NCBI GenBank assembly: GCA_022563535.1 | Contig: JADFNE010000035.1 | Coordinates: 1-46,247 of the forward strand | Length of the DNA stretch: 46,247 bases | DNA from: Myxococcales bacterium | GTDB lineage: Bacteria; Myxococcota_A; UBA9160; UBA4427 | Direction: 5' to 3' | Part shown: positions 1 to 6,666 of the stretch, one piece after another | Position numbering within the stretch: position 1 is the stretch's first letter | Layout: every line of letters begins with the position of its first letter | The notes under the pieces: model-generated | Told to the model about the DNA's origin: nothing | The model's input: only the letters and a program-made list of their open reading frames with translations | The model's database searches: none | Made by a program: the position numbers and the translations under genes

Positions 1-605
1 CGTGGCCAGGTCGTAGCCCCGCAGATACTTCGAGCCACTGATGATGACCTGTGGCTCTCCGCCGTGCTCGACGATGATGGGAGTGGTCCACGACGACACC
101 CCATCTCGGGCTACCTTCCAGCGCTCTGTGCCGGTCCGCTTGTCGAAAGCAACGACAAACGACTGGCCTTCGTGGTCCCAGTTGACGACGAGCGTCTCGC
201 CGTAAAGCGCCGGCGAACTGCCCTCGCCATGCCCGTGCAGTGTCCGCATCTGACCGAGGTCCGCTTCCCACAGCAGCTCACCGTCCAGATCCAGACAGTA
301 GAGCCCATAGGAGCCGAAGTAGGCGAACAAGCGTTCGCCGTCGGTAATCGCGGAGTTGGACGCCAGGCTCGCGGTGTAATGTCCCCCGGCGTGCGGCAGT
401 GCCTCTCGCACGGTCTGTTCCCAGAGAATCTCTCCGTCGCTGCGGCTGACGGCCAGGACGACAAACTTGTGGCGCTGTGTTACGGGAAGTTCGTCATGAG
501 CATTGGGGAAGCCGCTGTACTTTGGTTTCAGAGCTTCACCGAATGATACGGCCGTGGTGACGAACACGCGGTCGCCCCAGACAATCGGCGTCGAATGCCC
601 TGTCC
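1..605 (-). CDS. PQQ-type beta-propeller repeat protein, internal fragment (no start, no stop in window)
   Basis: The minus strand reads open from about position 605 to the window edge. It shows repeated beta-propeller blades of the PQQ_2/PQQ-like family: GHSTPIVWGDRVFVTT, then LAVSRSDGEILWEQ, then LYCLDLDGELLWEADLG, then VVAFDKRTGTERWKVARDG. The spaced W/G-rich 'DG..LWE' motifs are the family hallmark. Such proteins are usually exported and many are of unknown function. The C-terminal part lies beyond the left edge. The N-terminal part is missing because recognisable coding breaks off near 590-606, where the opposite strand becomes an epimerase, and an in-frame stop follows at 655-657. Family call is firm; the gene is truncated, either by rearrangement or misassembly. 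Confidence 0.8.
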
Positions 606-1127
606 CCGTATGCAGCGTCCAAATTGGCGGGTGAGCAGTATTGTCGAACGTTCTTTAATACGTATCATCTCGAGACCGTGTGTCTCAGGTATTTCAACAT
701 TTTTGGCCCGAGGCAGGACCCCGCATCGCAATATGCAGCGGTGGTTCCGAAGTTCATCGTCGCGGCGTTGCGTGGGGAATCTCCGACAATCTTTGGGGAC
801 GGAGAGCAAACGAGGGACCTCACCTATGTCCGGAATGCCGTTGCGGCAAATTTGGCGGCCTGCACAGCCTCGGCAGAGGCAGTCGCCGCGGAGGTATTCA
901 ACGTAGGCTGTGGGGAAGGGGTGAGCATCAAAGCGCTGTGGCATCGAATTCAGGAGATGACGGGCACGACGACGGAAGCCCGCTATGACGAGGCCCGCCC
1001 AGCCGAGGTGCGCGACTCCCTCGCGTGCCTGGAGAAATCGCGGCTGCTGCTGGGATACGTTCCGGAAGTCCTTCTGGATAAGGGGCTCGAGCATACGGTG
1101 GAATATTTTCGCGCCGACGGTGAATGA
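592..1127 (+). pseudogene. NAD-dependent sugar epimerase/dehydratase, C-terminal part only
   Basis: Short-chain-dehydrogenase-type nucleotide-sugar epimerase (WbpP/GalE-like) whose family converts UDP- or GDP-sugars. The first recognisable residues are the active-site stretch SPYAASKLAGE (YxxxK), at about 600-635. It is followed by LETVCLRYFNIFGPRQDP and DGEQTRDLTYV, both typical of this family. The N-terminal Rossmann half with the GxxGxxG NAD site, about 140 residues, is absent and is replaced upstream by an antisense PQQ-protein fragment. The stop TGA overlaps the next start (ATGA at 1124-1127), so it belonged to the operon of the following sugar transferase. Truncation may be real or an assembly joint. 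Substrate cannot be told; UDP-GlcNAc 4-epimerase would fit the neighbours. Confidence 0.85.
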
Positions 1128-1717
1128 TGCGTCTGCGCACGGCCGTCGCGAAGCGATGTCTCGACGTGATTGGAAGTGCGGCCGGCCTGGTGGTGTTCGC
1201 TCCGGTCCTGCTGGTGGTGTCGTTGCTCCTCAGGGCGGCCCACGGGCCGCTGATCCTCTTCCGACAACAGCGGCCGGGCAGACACGGGAAGCCGTTTTGG
1301 ATCGTCAAATTCCGGACGATGCGCGAGGGGACGGGTCCGGACGGCGAGCGGCTGACCACGGTTGGGAAGTGGCTGCGGTCCACCAGCCTGGACGAACTCC
1401 CGGAGCTGTTCAACGTGTTACGCGGAGAGATGAGCCTGGTGGGTCCAAGACCTCTCCCCACGCGCTATCTGGAACGGTATTCTCCAGAGCAGGCTAGGCG
1501 GCACAACGTGAAGCCCGGAATAACCGGCCTTGTCCAGGTCAGTGGACGGAATCTGCTCTCCTGGGACGAAAAGTTTGAACTCGACGTCTGGTACGTGGAT
1601 AACTGGTCGCTCTGGTTGGACGTCAAGATCCTGTTCCGCACGCTCTGGCATGTGGCCAGGCGCAAGGGCATCCACGCTCAGGGTGAGGCGACTATGAGGG
1701 AATTCCCCGGGTCGTAA
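1124..1717 (+). CDS. PglC-like phosphoglycosyl transferase (undecaprenyl-phosphate sugar-phosphate transferase)
   Basis: 197 residues, the usual size of small monotopic phosphoglycosyl transferases such as PglC. It would move a sugar-1-phosphate from a UDP-sugar onto undecaprenyl phosphate at the inner face of the cytoplasmic membrane, the first step of lipid-linked glycan assembly. Visible: a single hydrophobic re-entrant segment at residues 15-37, PGRHGKPFWIVKFRTM at 51-66, the catalytic Asp-Glu dyad D90-E91 in SLDELPELFNVL, GEMSLVGPRP at 101-110, and KPGITGLVQVSGRN. It lacks the N-terminal four-helix domain of WcaJ/WbaP. The start ATG overlaps the epimerase stop, so the genes are translationally coupled. 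With the PglE-like and PglD-like genes downstream it suggests initiation with an N-acetylated amino sugar. Confidence 0.92.
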   Translation: MMRLRTAVAKRCLDVIGSAAGLVVFAPVLLVVSLLLRAAHGPLILFRQQRPGRHGKPFWIVKFRTMREGTGPDGERLTTVGKWLRSTSLDELPELFNVLRGEMSLVGPRPLPTRYLERYSPEQARRHNVKPGITGLVQVSGRNLLSWDEKFELDVWYVDNWSLWLDVKILFRTLWHVARRKGIHAQGEATMREFPGS

Positions 1718-1788
1718 GAGGGCTGCCCGGACGGCGGAGATTCGGCTGAGCGCATCGGTCCGGTCGGCCGTTCAGGGCCGGAGATCCA

Positions 1789-2961
1789 GTGAACCAAGGG
1801 AGTCGGACCGTGGAGGCAACGGATTCAGAAACCATTTTGCCGCCGATTCTCCTCTCGCCCCCTCACCTCTCCGGCGAGGAGATCGAACTAGTTTCCGCAG
1901 CGTTTGCATCCAACTGGATCGCGCCGGCCGGCCCCGACTTGGATGCGTTCGAGGAAGAGGTGGCCGCCAAGGTCGGTGTGGCGGCGGCGGCTGGCCTTTC
2001 GAGTGGGACCGCGGCGCTCCACCTTGCGCTCCTCACACTCGGCGTGGAGGCAGGGGACGAAGTCTTCTGCTCCACGTTCACCTTCGCCGCCCCCGCGAAC
2101 GCGATCCGCTACTGCGGGGCGATACCGGTCTTCATTGACTCATCTCCAGATACCTGGAACATCGACCCCGGTCTCCTGGAACAGGAAATGCGTGCGGCGG
2201 CGAGCCGCGGCAAGCTCCCCAAGGCCGTCATCGTGGTGGACCTCTACGGGCAATGCGCGGACTACGATCCCATTGTGACGTGCTGCCGCGAGTACGGGGT
2301 GCCCGTTATCGCCGATGCCGCCGAATCCCTGGGTGCGAGCTACAAGGGGCGCGCTGCGGGGAGTCTCGGTGACATCTCGGTCTTCTCCTTCAATGGCAAC
2401 AAGATCATCACCTGCAGCGGCGGCGGGAGTTTGTTGTCGGACAACACCGAGTATGTCGAGACGGCCCGCTTTCTCGCCACCCAGGCGCGGGATCCTGCGC
2501 CCCACTACGAGCATTCCAGGATCGGCCACAACTACCGTCTCTCCAACCTTTTGGCGGCAGTGGGGCGCGCCCAGCTGCGCGTTCTAGACGAGCGCGTGGC
2601 CGCGCGCAGGTGCAATATGGAGTTCTACCGCGCTCGCCTGGGTAGCGTGGATGGGATCCGGATTGCACCCGCAGCTCCCTATGGCGGCAGTAACGCCTGG
2701 CTGACCTGTATATTGATCGACGAGGAAGATTTTGGTGCTGCGCCCGAAACAATCAGGAAGCATCTGGCCACGCGACGGATCGAGGCCCGTCCTCTCTGGA
2801 AGCCCATGCATCTACAGCCGGTCTTCCGGCACCATCGGTGCGTCGGGGGGCAGGTTTCGAGCGGGCTCTTCGCCCGGGGACTCTGCCTTCCCAGCGGTTC
2901 CAGCCTGTCGGATTCGGACTTGAGGCGGGTTGTGGGAGGGGTTCTCGAGTGTGCTTCGTAG
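1789..2961 (+). CDS. DegT/DnrJ/EryC1/StrS aminotransferase, PglE-like
   Basis: 390-residue PLP-dependent sugar aminotransferase, normal length for the family. It would transfer an amino group, usually from glutamate, to a keto group on a nucleotide sugar. Visible: the cofactor-binding GLSSGTAALHLAL around 69-81, VIADAAESLGASYKG around 173-187 with the PLP-pyridine Asp at about 176, and the Schiff-base lysine K205 in FSFNGNKIITCSGGG. GTG at 1789 is taken as start; a second GTG at 1810 is possible and neither has a strong ribosome-binding site. Between a PglC-like and a PglD/NeuD-like gene, the best guess is the 4-amino step of a bacillosamine-type sugar. No 4,6-dehydratase (PglF) is visible, so this is inference. 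Confidence 0.9.
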   Translation: MNQGSRTVEATDSETILPPILLSPPHLSGEEIELVSAAFASNWIAPAGPDLDAFEEEVAAKVGVAAAAGLSSGTAALHLALLTLGVEAGDEVFCSTFTFAAPANAIRYCGAIPVFIDSSPDTWNIDPGLLEQEMRAAASRGKLPKAVIVVDLYGQCADYDPIVTCCREYGVPVIADAAESLGASYKGRAAGSLGDISVFSFNGNKIITCSGGGSLLSDNTEYVETARFLATQARDPAPHYEHSRIGHNYRLSNLLAAVGRAQLRVLDERVAARRCNMEFYRARLGSVDGIRIAPAAPYGGSNAWLTCILIDEEDFGAAPETIRKHLATRRIEARPLWKPMHLQPVFRHHRCVGGQVSSGLFARGLCLPSGSSLSDSDLRRVVGGVLECAS

Positions 2962-3037
2962 AGGTGTGCTTGACGGTTTATAGCCCGTCCTCAAGGGCCG
3001 TTGGTCGACGAGACTGCCTGGTTCGGAGCTTGATCCC

Positions 3038-3709
3038 ATGATCCGATACGCCGTCTATGGTTCAGCGGGATGTGGCCGAGGTGTGATGCCACTGATTCGC
3101 GAGCAGGTAGCCCTCCGCGATGGAGATGCGGACTTTGTCTTTGTGGACGACGATCCCTCGCGGCAGGGGGGCGAGGTGAATGGAGTGCGGTGCATCCCCT
3201 TTGGCGAGTTGATTTCTGCAGATCTGACTTCGACTCGGATTTGCGTAGCCGTGGCCGAGCCGAATGTACGCAGAGCGCTCGTGGAAAAATGTCAGGCGGC
3301 GGGACTTGAGTTCTTTGAGGTCGCCGCCGCGGATCACGTTCGCTATGACGAGGTCGAGATTGCCTCTGGGGCGATTTTCTGCGCGAGTACGATGGTGACC
3401 GCGAACGTAAGGATCGGCGCCCATTTTCACTGCAACATCTACTCCTACGTAGAGCACGACTGCCTAATCGGCGACTTCGTGACCTTCGCGCCGCGGGTTT
3501 CGTGCAACGGAAATATCATTATCGAAGACGGTGCGTACGTCGGAACAGGTGCGGTCCTGAAACAGGGCACGCCGGGCCGGCCGCTCCGAGTAGGGAAGGG
3601 GGCCGTCGTGGGCATGGGCGCCGTGGTAGTCCGCGACGTGGCCCCAGGAAGTACCGTCGTCGGAAACCCCGCCCAGCCCCTCGAATCCCAAGGTTACAAA
3701 GAAGGCTGA
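3038..3709 (+). CDS. NeuD/PglD-family sugar O/N-acyltransferase
   Basis: 223 residues with the two-part layout of NeuD/PglD. An N-terminal Rossmann-like substrate domain (MIRYAVYGSAGCGRG, then FVFVDDDP) is followed from about 105 by a left-handed beta-helix of hexapeptide repeats (e.g. ANVRIGAHFHCNIYS, IIIEDGAYVGTGAVLKQG, VGKGAVVGMGAVVVRDV). The likely catalytic histidine is H140 in YSYVEHDC. The family uses acetyl-CoA to acetylate an amino sugar, in PglD the 4-amino group made by PglE. It lies 76 bp after the aminotransferase on the same strand, consistent with acting on that enzyme's product. The start ATG 3038 directly precedes the glycine-rich strand expected at the N-terminus. Confidence 0.88.
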   Translation: MIRYAVYGSAGCGRGVMPLIREQVALRDGDADFVFVDDDPSRQGGEVNGVRCIPFGELISADLTSTRICVAVAEPNVRRALVEKCQAAGLEFFEVAAADHVRYDEVEIASGAIFCASTMVTANVRIGAHFHCNIYSYVEHDCLIGDFVTFAPRVSCNGNIIIEDGAYVGTGAVLKQGTPGRPLRVGKGAVVGMGAVVVRDVAPGSTVVGNPAQPLESQGYKEG

Positions 3710-3834
3710 GCGTCGTCGCCGATCGACTCTGCGCTTCCTCCAAACCGGCCAGCAGTCACGCCCGGCACTCATGAGGCCCGCGCACCTCCACCCCACCGCT
3801 TCCCCTCCCGCCCGACTCCGGTAAGCTCCCGCCC

Positions 3835-4518
3835 ATGCACACCCGAATCGATCCAGGGCTTGGGGCGCCCGGGACAAACCCCGAGACGCGACGTCCACTT
3901 CCGCGTCACAACCCGCCGTCCTTTCTTCAGGTCGTTGCCCTGCTTCTGGCCGCGCTCGTCGTCCAGGCCGCGGGTAGCGCGTGCACCACGCCCGTCTCAG
4001 CCCCCGCTGATGGCGCCCCGCAACCCGACGCATCGGTGGATTCCACCACCTCGACGCCTCCCCGGGCCGCCTATCAACTCGGCAGCGGCGACAAACTTCG
4101 CGTCATCGTCTTTGGCGAAGAGGATCTTTCGGGCGAGTTCGAAGTCGACGATACCGGGGCGGTTTCGCTTCCGTTGGTGGGCGAGGTCGGTGCGGGCGGG
4201 CGCACGCTGCGGAGTTTTGAGGCGGCGGTCCGCGAGCAGCTCAGCGACGGCTATCTCAAGGATCCGCGAGTCAGCGTGCAGGTGATCAACTACCGGCCGT
4301 TTTACATCATCGGCGAAGTTGAAAAAGGAGGGGAGTATCCCTTCGTGAGTGGTATGCATTTGCTGAACGCGGTGGCCGTGGCGGGGGGATTTACCTACCG
4401 GGCCAATACTTCCAAGGTCTTTATCACGCGCGGCAATCGGGAACTCGAGTTTGCTGTCACCCCCGAACTTCGCCTCGAACCGGGCGATGTGATTCGCATT
4501 CCTGAGCGTTTCTTCTGA
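3835..4518 (+). CDS. Wza-type polysaccharide export protein, short form
   Basis: 227 residues, much shorter than Wza of group 1 capsule (about 380) and close to minimal export proteins of exopolysaccharide loci. Visible: a hydrophobic segment at about residues 32-46 ending near SACTTP, which may be a lipoprotein signal although the lipobox is poor; a Thr/Pro/Ala-rich linker; a Poly_export domain from about 74 (YQLGSGDKLRVIVFGEEDLSG, then GAVSLPLVGEVGAGG); and one SLBB-like domain (YIIGEVEKGGEYPFVSGM). It would form a periplasmic/outer-membrane ring for polysaccharide exit, working with the Wzc-like kinase at 6667. No strong ribosome-binding site precedes the ATG, so the exact start is uncertain. 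Confidence 0.9.
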   Translation: MHTRIDPGLGAPGTNPETRRPLPRHNPPSFLQVVALLLAALVVQAAGSACTTPVSAPADGAPQPDASVDSTTSTPPRAAYQLGSGDKLRVIVFGEEDLSGEFEVDDTGAVSLPLVGEVGAGGRTLRSFEAAVREQLSDGYLKDPRVSVQVINYRPFYIIGEVEKGGEYPFVSGMHLLNAVAVAGGFTYRANTSKVFITRGNRELEFAVTPELRLEPGDVIRIPERFF

Positions 4519-4568
4519 GGGTACGGGCACCCAGATTGATTTAGAGTACAGGCATCCAGCTTGAATTA
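4519..4568 (+). repeat. 25-bp imperfect tandem duplication, two copies
   Basis: Positions 4519-4543 and 4544-4568 are two adjacent 25-mers identical at 20 of 25 positions. The five differences fall at unit positions 2, 7, 12, 17 and 22. It lies just after the export-protein stop codon and 103 bp before the next start. It could be an old slippage duplication or a pair of regulator sites. Confidence 0.75.
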
Positions 4569-4670
4569 CTGAATCCCACCAAATTCGTCTTCGGCACCCG
4601 CGCTCGGCTCGAAACATGATATTGTTGGCCGCGCATCGATTGCGCGCGATCCCTTTAGGAGAGAATCAAC

Positions 4671-5213
4671 ATGCGACGATTCGAGACGCTTCTTCATGCA
4701 CGACTCCATACACGACTCTGTGGGCGGGCGGTGGCTGTGTTGTTGAGCTTTGCGTTGACCTTTGCGTTGACCTTTGCGTTGCCCTTGGCGTTGACGCTAG
4801 CGGTGGCCGGTAGCGCCTACGGCGAGGATTCGGTTCAGGTCAAACACCAGAAGGCGATCCAGAAGATTCTGGATGACAACGCGGGAAATCCGGCTGGGGT
4901 GAAGGACGCGATCACGAAAATCCTTGGCAATGTGCAAGGCAACGATGCAGTACTCCGCACCCAGCAGATACTCGATGCCTTGCCTGGCGATCTCAGCTTT
5001 GAAGCTTGGGAGACGATTAGAGCCGCACTGGAGGAGAAGGCGATGCAGTTGGGTAAGGGGAGGGATTTCAGGAGTGTCAGCCGCCTGATTGACCAGATGC
5101 ATGAAGTGAGACTTGCCCTTCAGACAGCCAAGCCCGGTCGGCAGTATTCCTCCCAGGTGCCGCTGCCGCCCCCACCGCAGACCACGGTCGTCTGCGTTAG
5201 CGAGAATTGTTAG
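4671..5213 (+). CDS. Small secreted protein of the EPS locus, unknown function
   Basis: 180 residues, family not recognised. Visible: a positively charged N-terminus and a long hydrophobic stretch at about residues 20-48, followed by GSAYGED, which reads as a cleavable signal peptide. A helical, charged body follows (e.g. KHQKAIQKILDDN and RAALEEKAMQLGKG). The C-terminus is Pro-rich and ends CVSENC, with two cysteines in the last six residues. The start is supported by a good ribosome-binding site (AGGAGAG about 8 nt upstream). The hydrophobic core of the signal peptide is built from a 12-bp tandem repeat. Its place between the export protein and the outer-membrane barrel suggests a periplasmic accessory for polysaccharide secretion; that is inference. 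Confidence 0.75.
   Translation: MRRFETLLHARLHTRLCGRAVAVLLSFALTFALTFALPLALTLAVAGSAYGEDSVQVKHQKAIQKILDDNAGNPAGVKDAITKILGNVQGNDAVLRTQQILDALPGDLSFEAWETIRAALEEKAMQLGKGRDFRSVSRLIDQMHEVRLALQTAKPGRQYSSQVPLPPPPQTTVVCVSENC
4750..4797 (+). repeat. 12-bp tandem repeat, about 4 units, inside a signal-peptide coding region
   Basis: The unit TTTGCGTTGACC occurs at 4750-4761 and 4762-4773. One-mismatch and degenerate copies follow at 4774-4785 and 4786-4797. It encodes a repeated Phe-Ala-Leu-Thr hydrophobic unit. Because 12 bp is a multiple of three, slippage would lengthen or shorten the signal peptide without a frameshift. Confidence 0.9.
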
Positions 5214-5337
5214 CGCGGAATCATCCCAAAATGCGGGCGGGGACCCTCAATGCAACGGGGCAACGGGCGATGGCTGGCTCCGACCAATCCTCGATCCCAT
5301 TTGGCATTCGATTTGACATTCGAAAGGAAGACACACT

Positions 5338-6603
5338 GTGAAGATTGGTTCACTCTTTTCGACTTCGGTTGAGCTGGCGGGCCTCTTCCTGCTGATTATT
5401 TTGCTCGCCGCCCCGATGGCGGGCGCCCAGGAGATGGACCCGCCCGCCGGCGTCCCAGATCGAGTCGCCCCAGAGAGCGACGCCTTGGGGATCGGGCTCG
5501 GCGGTTTTACCGGCTACCCGAAGCTGGGGTTTTCGACCGCGTACGACAGCAACATCTTCGCCATCGACTCCCAAGTGAAGAGCGATGCCCGCTTCGTGAT
5601 CGATCCCTCGTTCGCCGTCGAGTCCAATTGGTCGAGCAACGAACTTTCGCTGGGCGGTTTTCTCTCCTCGTCCCTCTTAGCGGACAACACCACGGAGGAT
5701 AAACTCGAGTGGGGATTCGGCACCTCGGGTCGGCTCGACGTGCTGGAAGGCAGCAATGTAAAAGCCATGCTCGGCTATCAGGATCTCACCGAAGACCGCG
5801 GCGGCATCGATGCGGTCGACGTTCCAAAGCCGGTCGACTACGGTCATCTGCAAGCGGGTCTGGTGGTCAACCATCGCATCAATCAGCTCACTCTCTCAGG
5901 GGGAGCCGACTTCCAGAGATTCGACTATGACCCCTCGAGCCAGAAATTCCGCGACCGCGATCTCTGGACCGCCACCGGCCAGGGGGGGTACACCTTTTCG
6001 CCCGGTTACAGCGGGTTTTTTCGCGCGGAGTTCAGCGATCGTAACTTCCAGAATCTATCCAACCCCCTCCCCCTCCCCGCCCCCCCCAACACCCGTGTCT
6101 CCCAGGATTCCCAGGGCTACGACTTGGTGGTGGGTGTGGCCTCCGAGATCACGAACTTGATCTCGGGAGAGGCCTCCATCGGCTACTTCGATCAGAACTA
6201 CGACAGCTCCGCCCTCAAGGATGTCAGCGGCGTCTCTTTCCGCGTGGATCTCGAGTGGGAGGTCACGAAGATGACCTCGCTTCGGCTCACGGCTTCCCAG
6301 GACGTGGTAGATTCCACGACTGCGGGCTCAGGCGGCATCCTCTATACCAATGCAGGCTTCGGGGTGGACCACGAACTGACCCCGGAAGCCCACCTGAAGT
6401 TCGATTTCGGGTTCTACAACGGCGATTACAAGGGGATTGACCGGGAGGACGACGGCTTTCGCGTCTCGCTGGGGGCCGACTATCGGATGTCGCGATTCGT
6501 TCACCTCGATCTGCTCTACAGCTTCGAAGACCGCGACTCGAATGTGGCCGGTCAGGACTTCACCCGGCATCAGGTCAACTTTGGCGTTCGACTCCAGTAC
6601 TAG
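5338..6603 (+). CDS. Outer-membrane beta-barrel protein of an EPS locus
   Basis: 421 residues, start GTG at 5338. A signal peptide covers about residues 1-30 (hydrophobic LAGLFLLIILLAAPMAGA). The rest shows alternating polar/hydrophobic strands with aromatic girdle residues, for example YPKLGFSTAYDSNIFAID and LKFDFGFYNGDYKGID. It ends HQVNFGVRLQY, an aromatic C-terminus as expected for a BAM-inserted barrel. Such barrels of the EpsL/TIGR03014 type sit between Wza and Wzc genes in PEP-CTERM/exosortase-type EPS loci, where they are thought to help polysaccharide cross the outer membrane. No exosortase is seen in this window. Barrel call is firm; the precise role is inference. Confidence 0.85.
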   Translation: MKIGSLFSTSVELAGLFLLIILLAAPMAGAQEMDPPAGVPDRVAPESDALGIGLGGFTGYPKLGFSTAYDSNIFAIDSQVKSDARFVIDPSFAVESNWSSNELSLGGFLSSSLLADNTTEDKLEWGFGTSGRLDVLEGSNVKAMLGYQDLTEDRGGIDAVDVPKPVDYGHLQAGLVVNHRINQLTLSGGADFQRFDYDPSSQKFRDRDLWTATGQGGYTFSPGYSGFFRAEFSDRNFQNLSNPLPLPAPPNTRVSQDSQGYDLVVGVASEITNLISGEASIGYFDQNYDSSALKDVSGVSFRVDLEWEVTKMTSLRLTASQDVVDSTTAGSGGILYTNAGFGVDHELTPEAHLKFDFGFYNGDYKGIDREDDGFRVSLGADYRMSRFVHLDLLYSFEDRDSNVAGQDFTRHQVNFGVRLQY

Positions 6604-6666
6604 GAGGCACCAGGGATCACACGGGACGCGCAGCGCCCGAGCCAGGTAACGGAGCAAGCACCTCTT

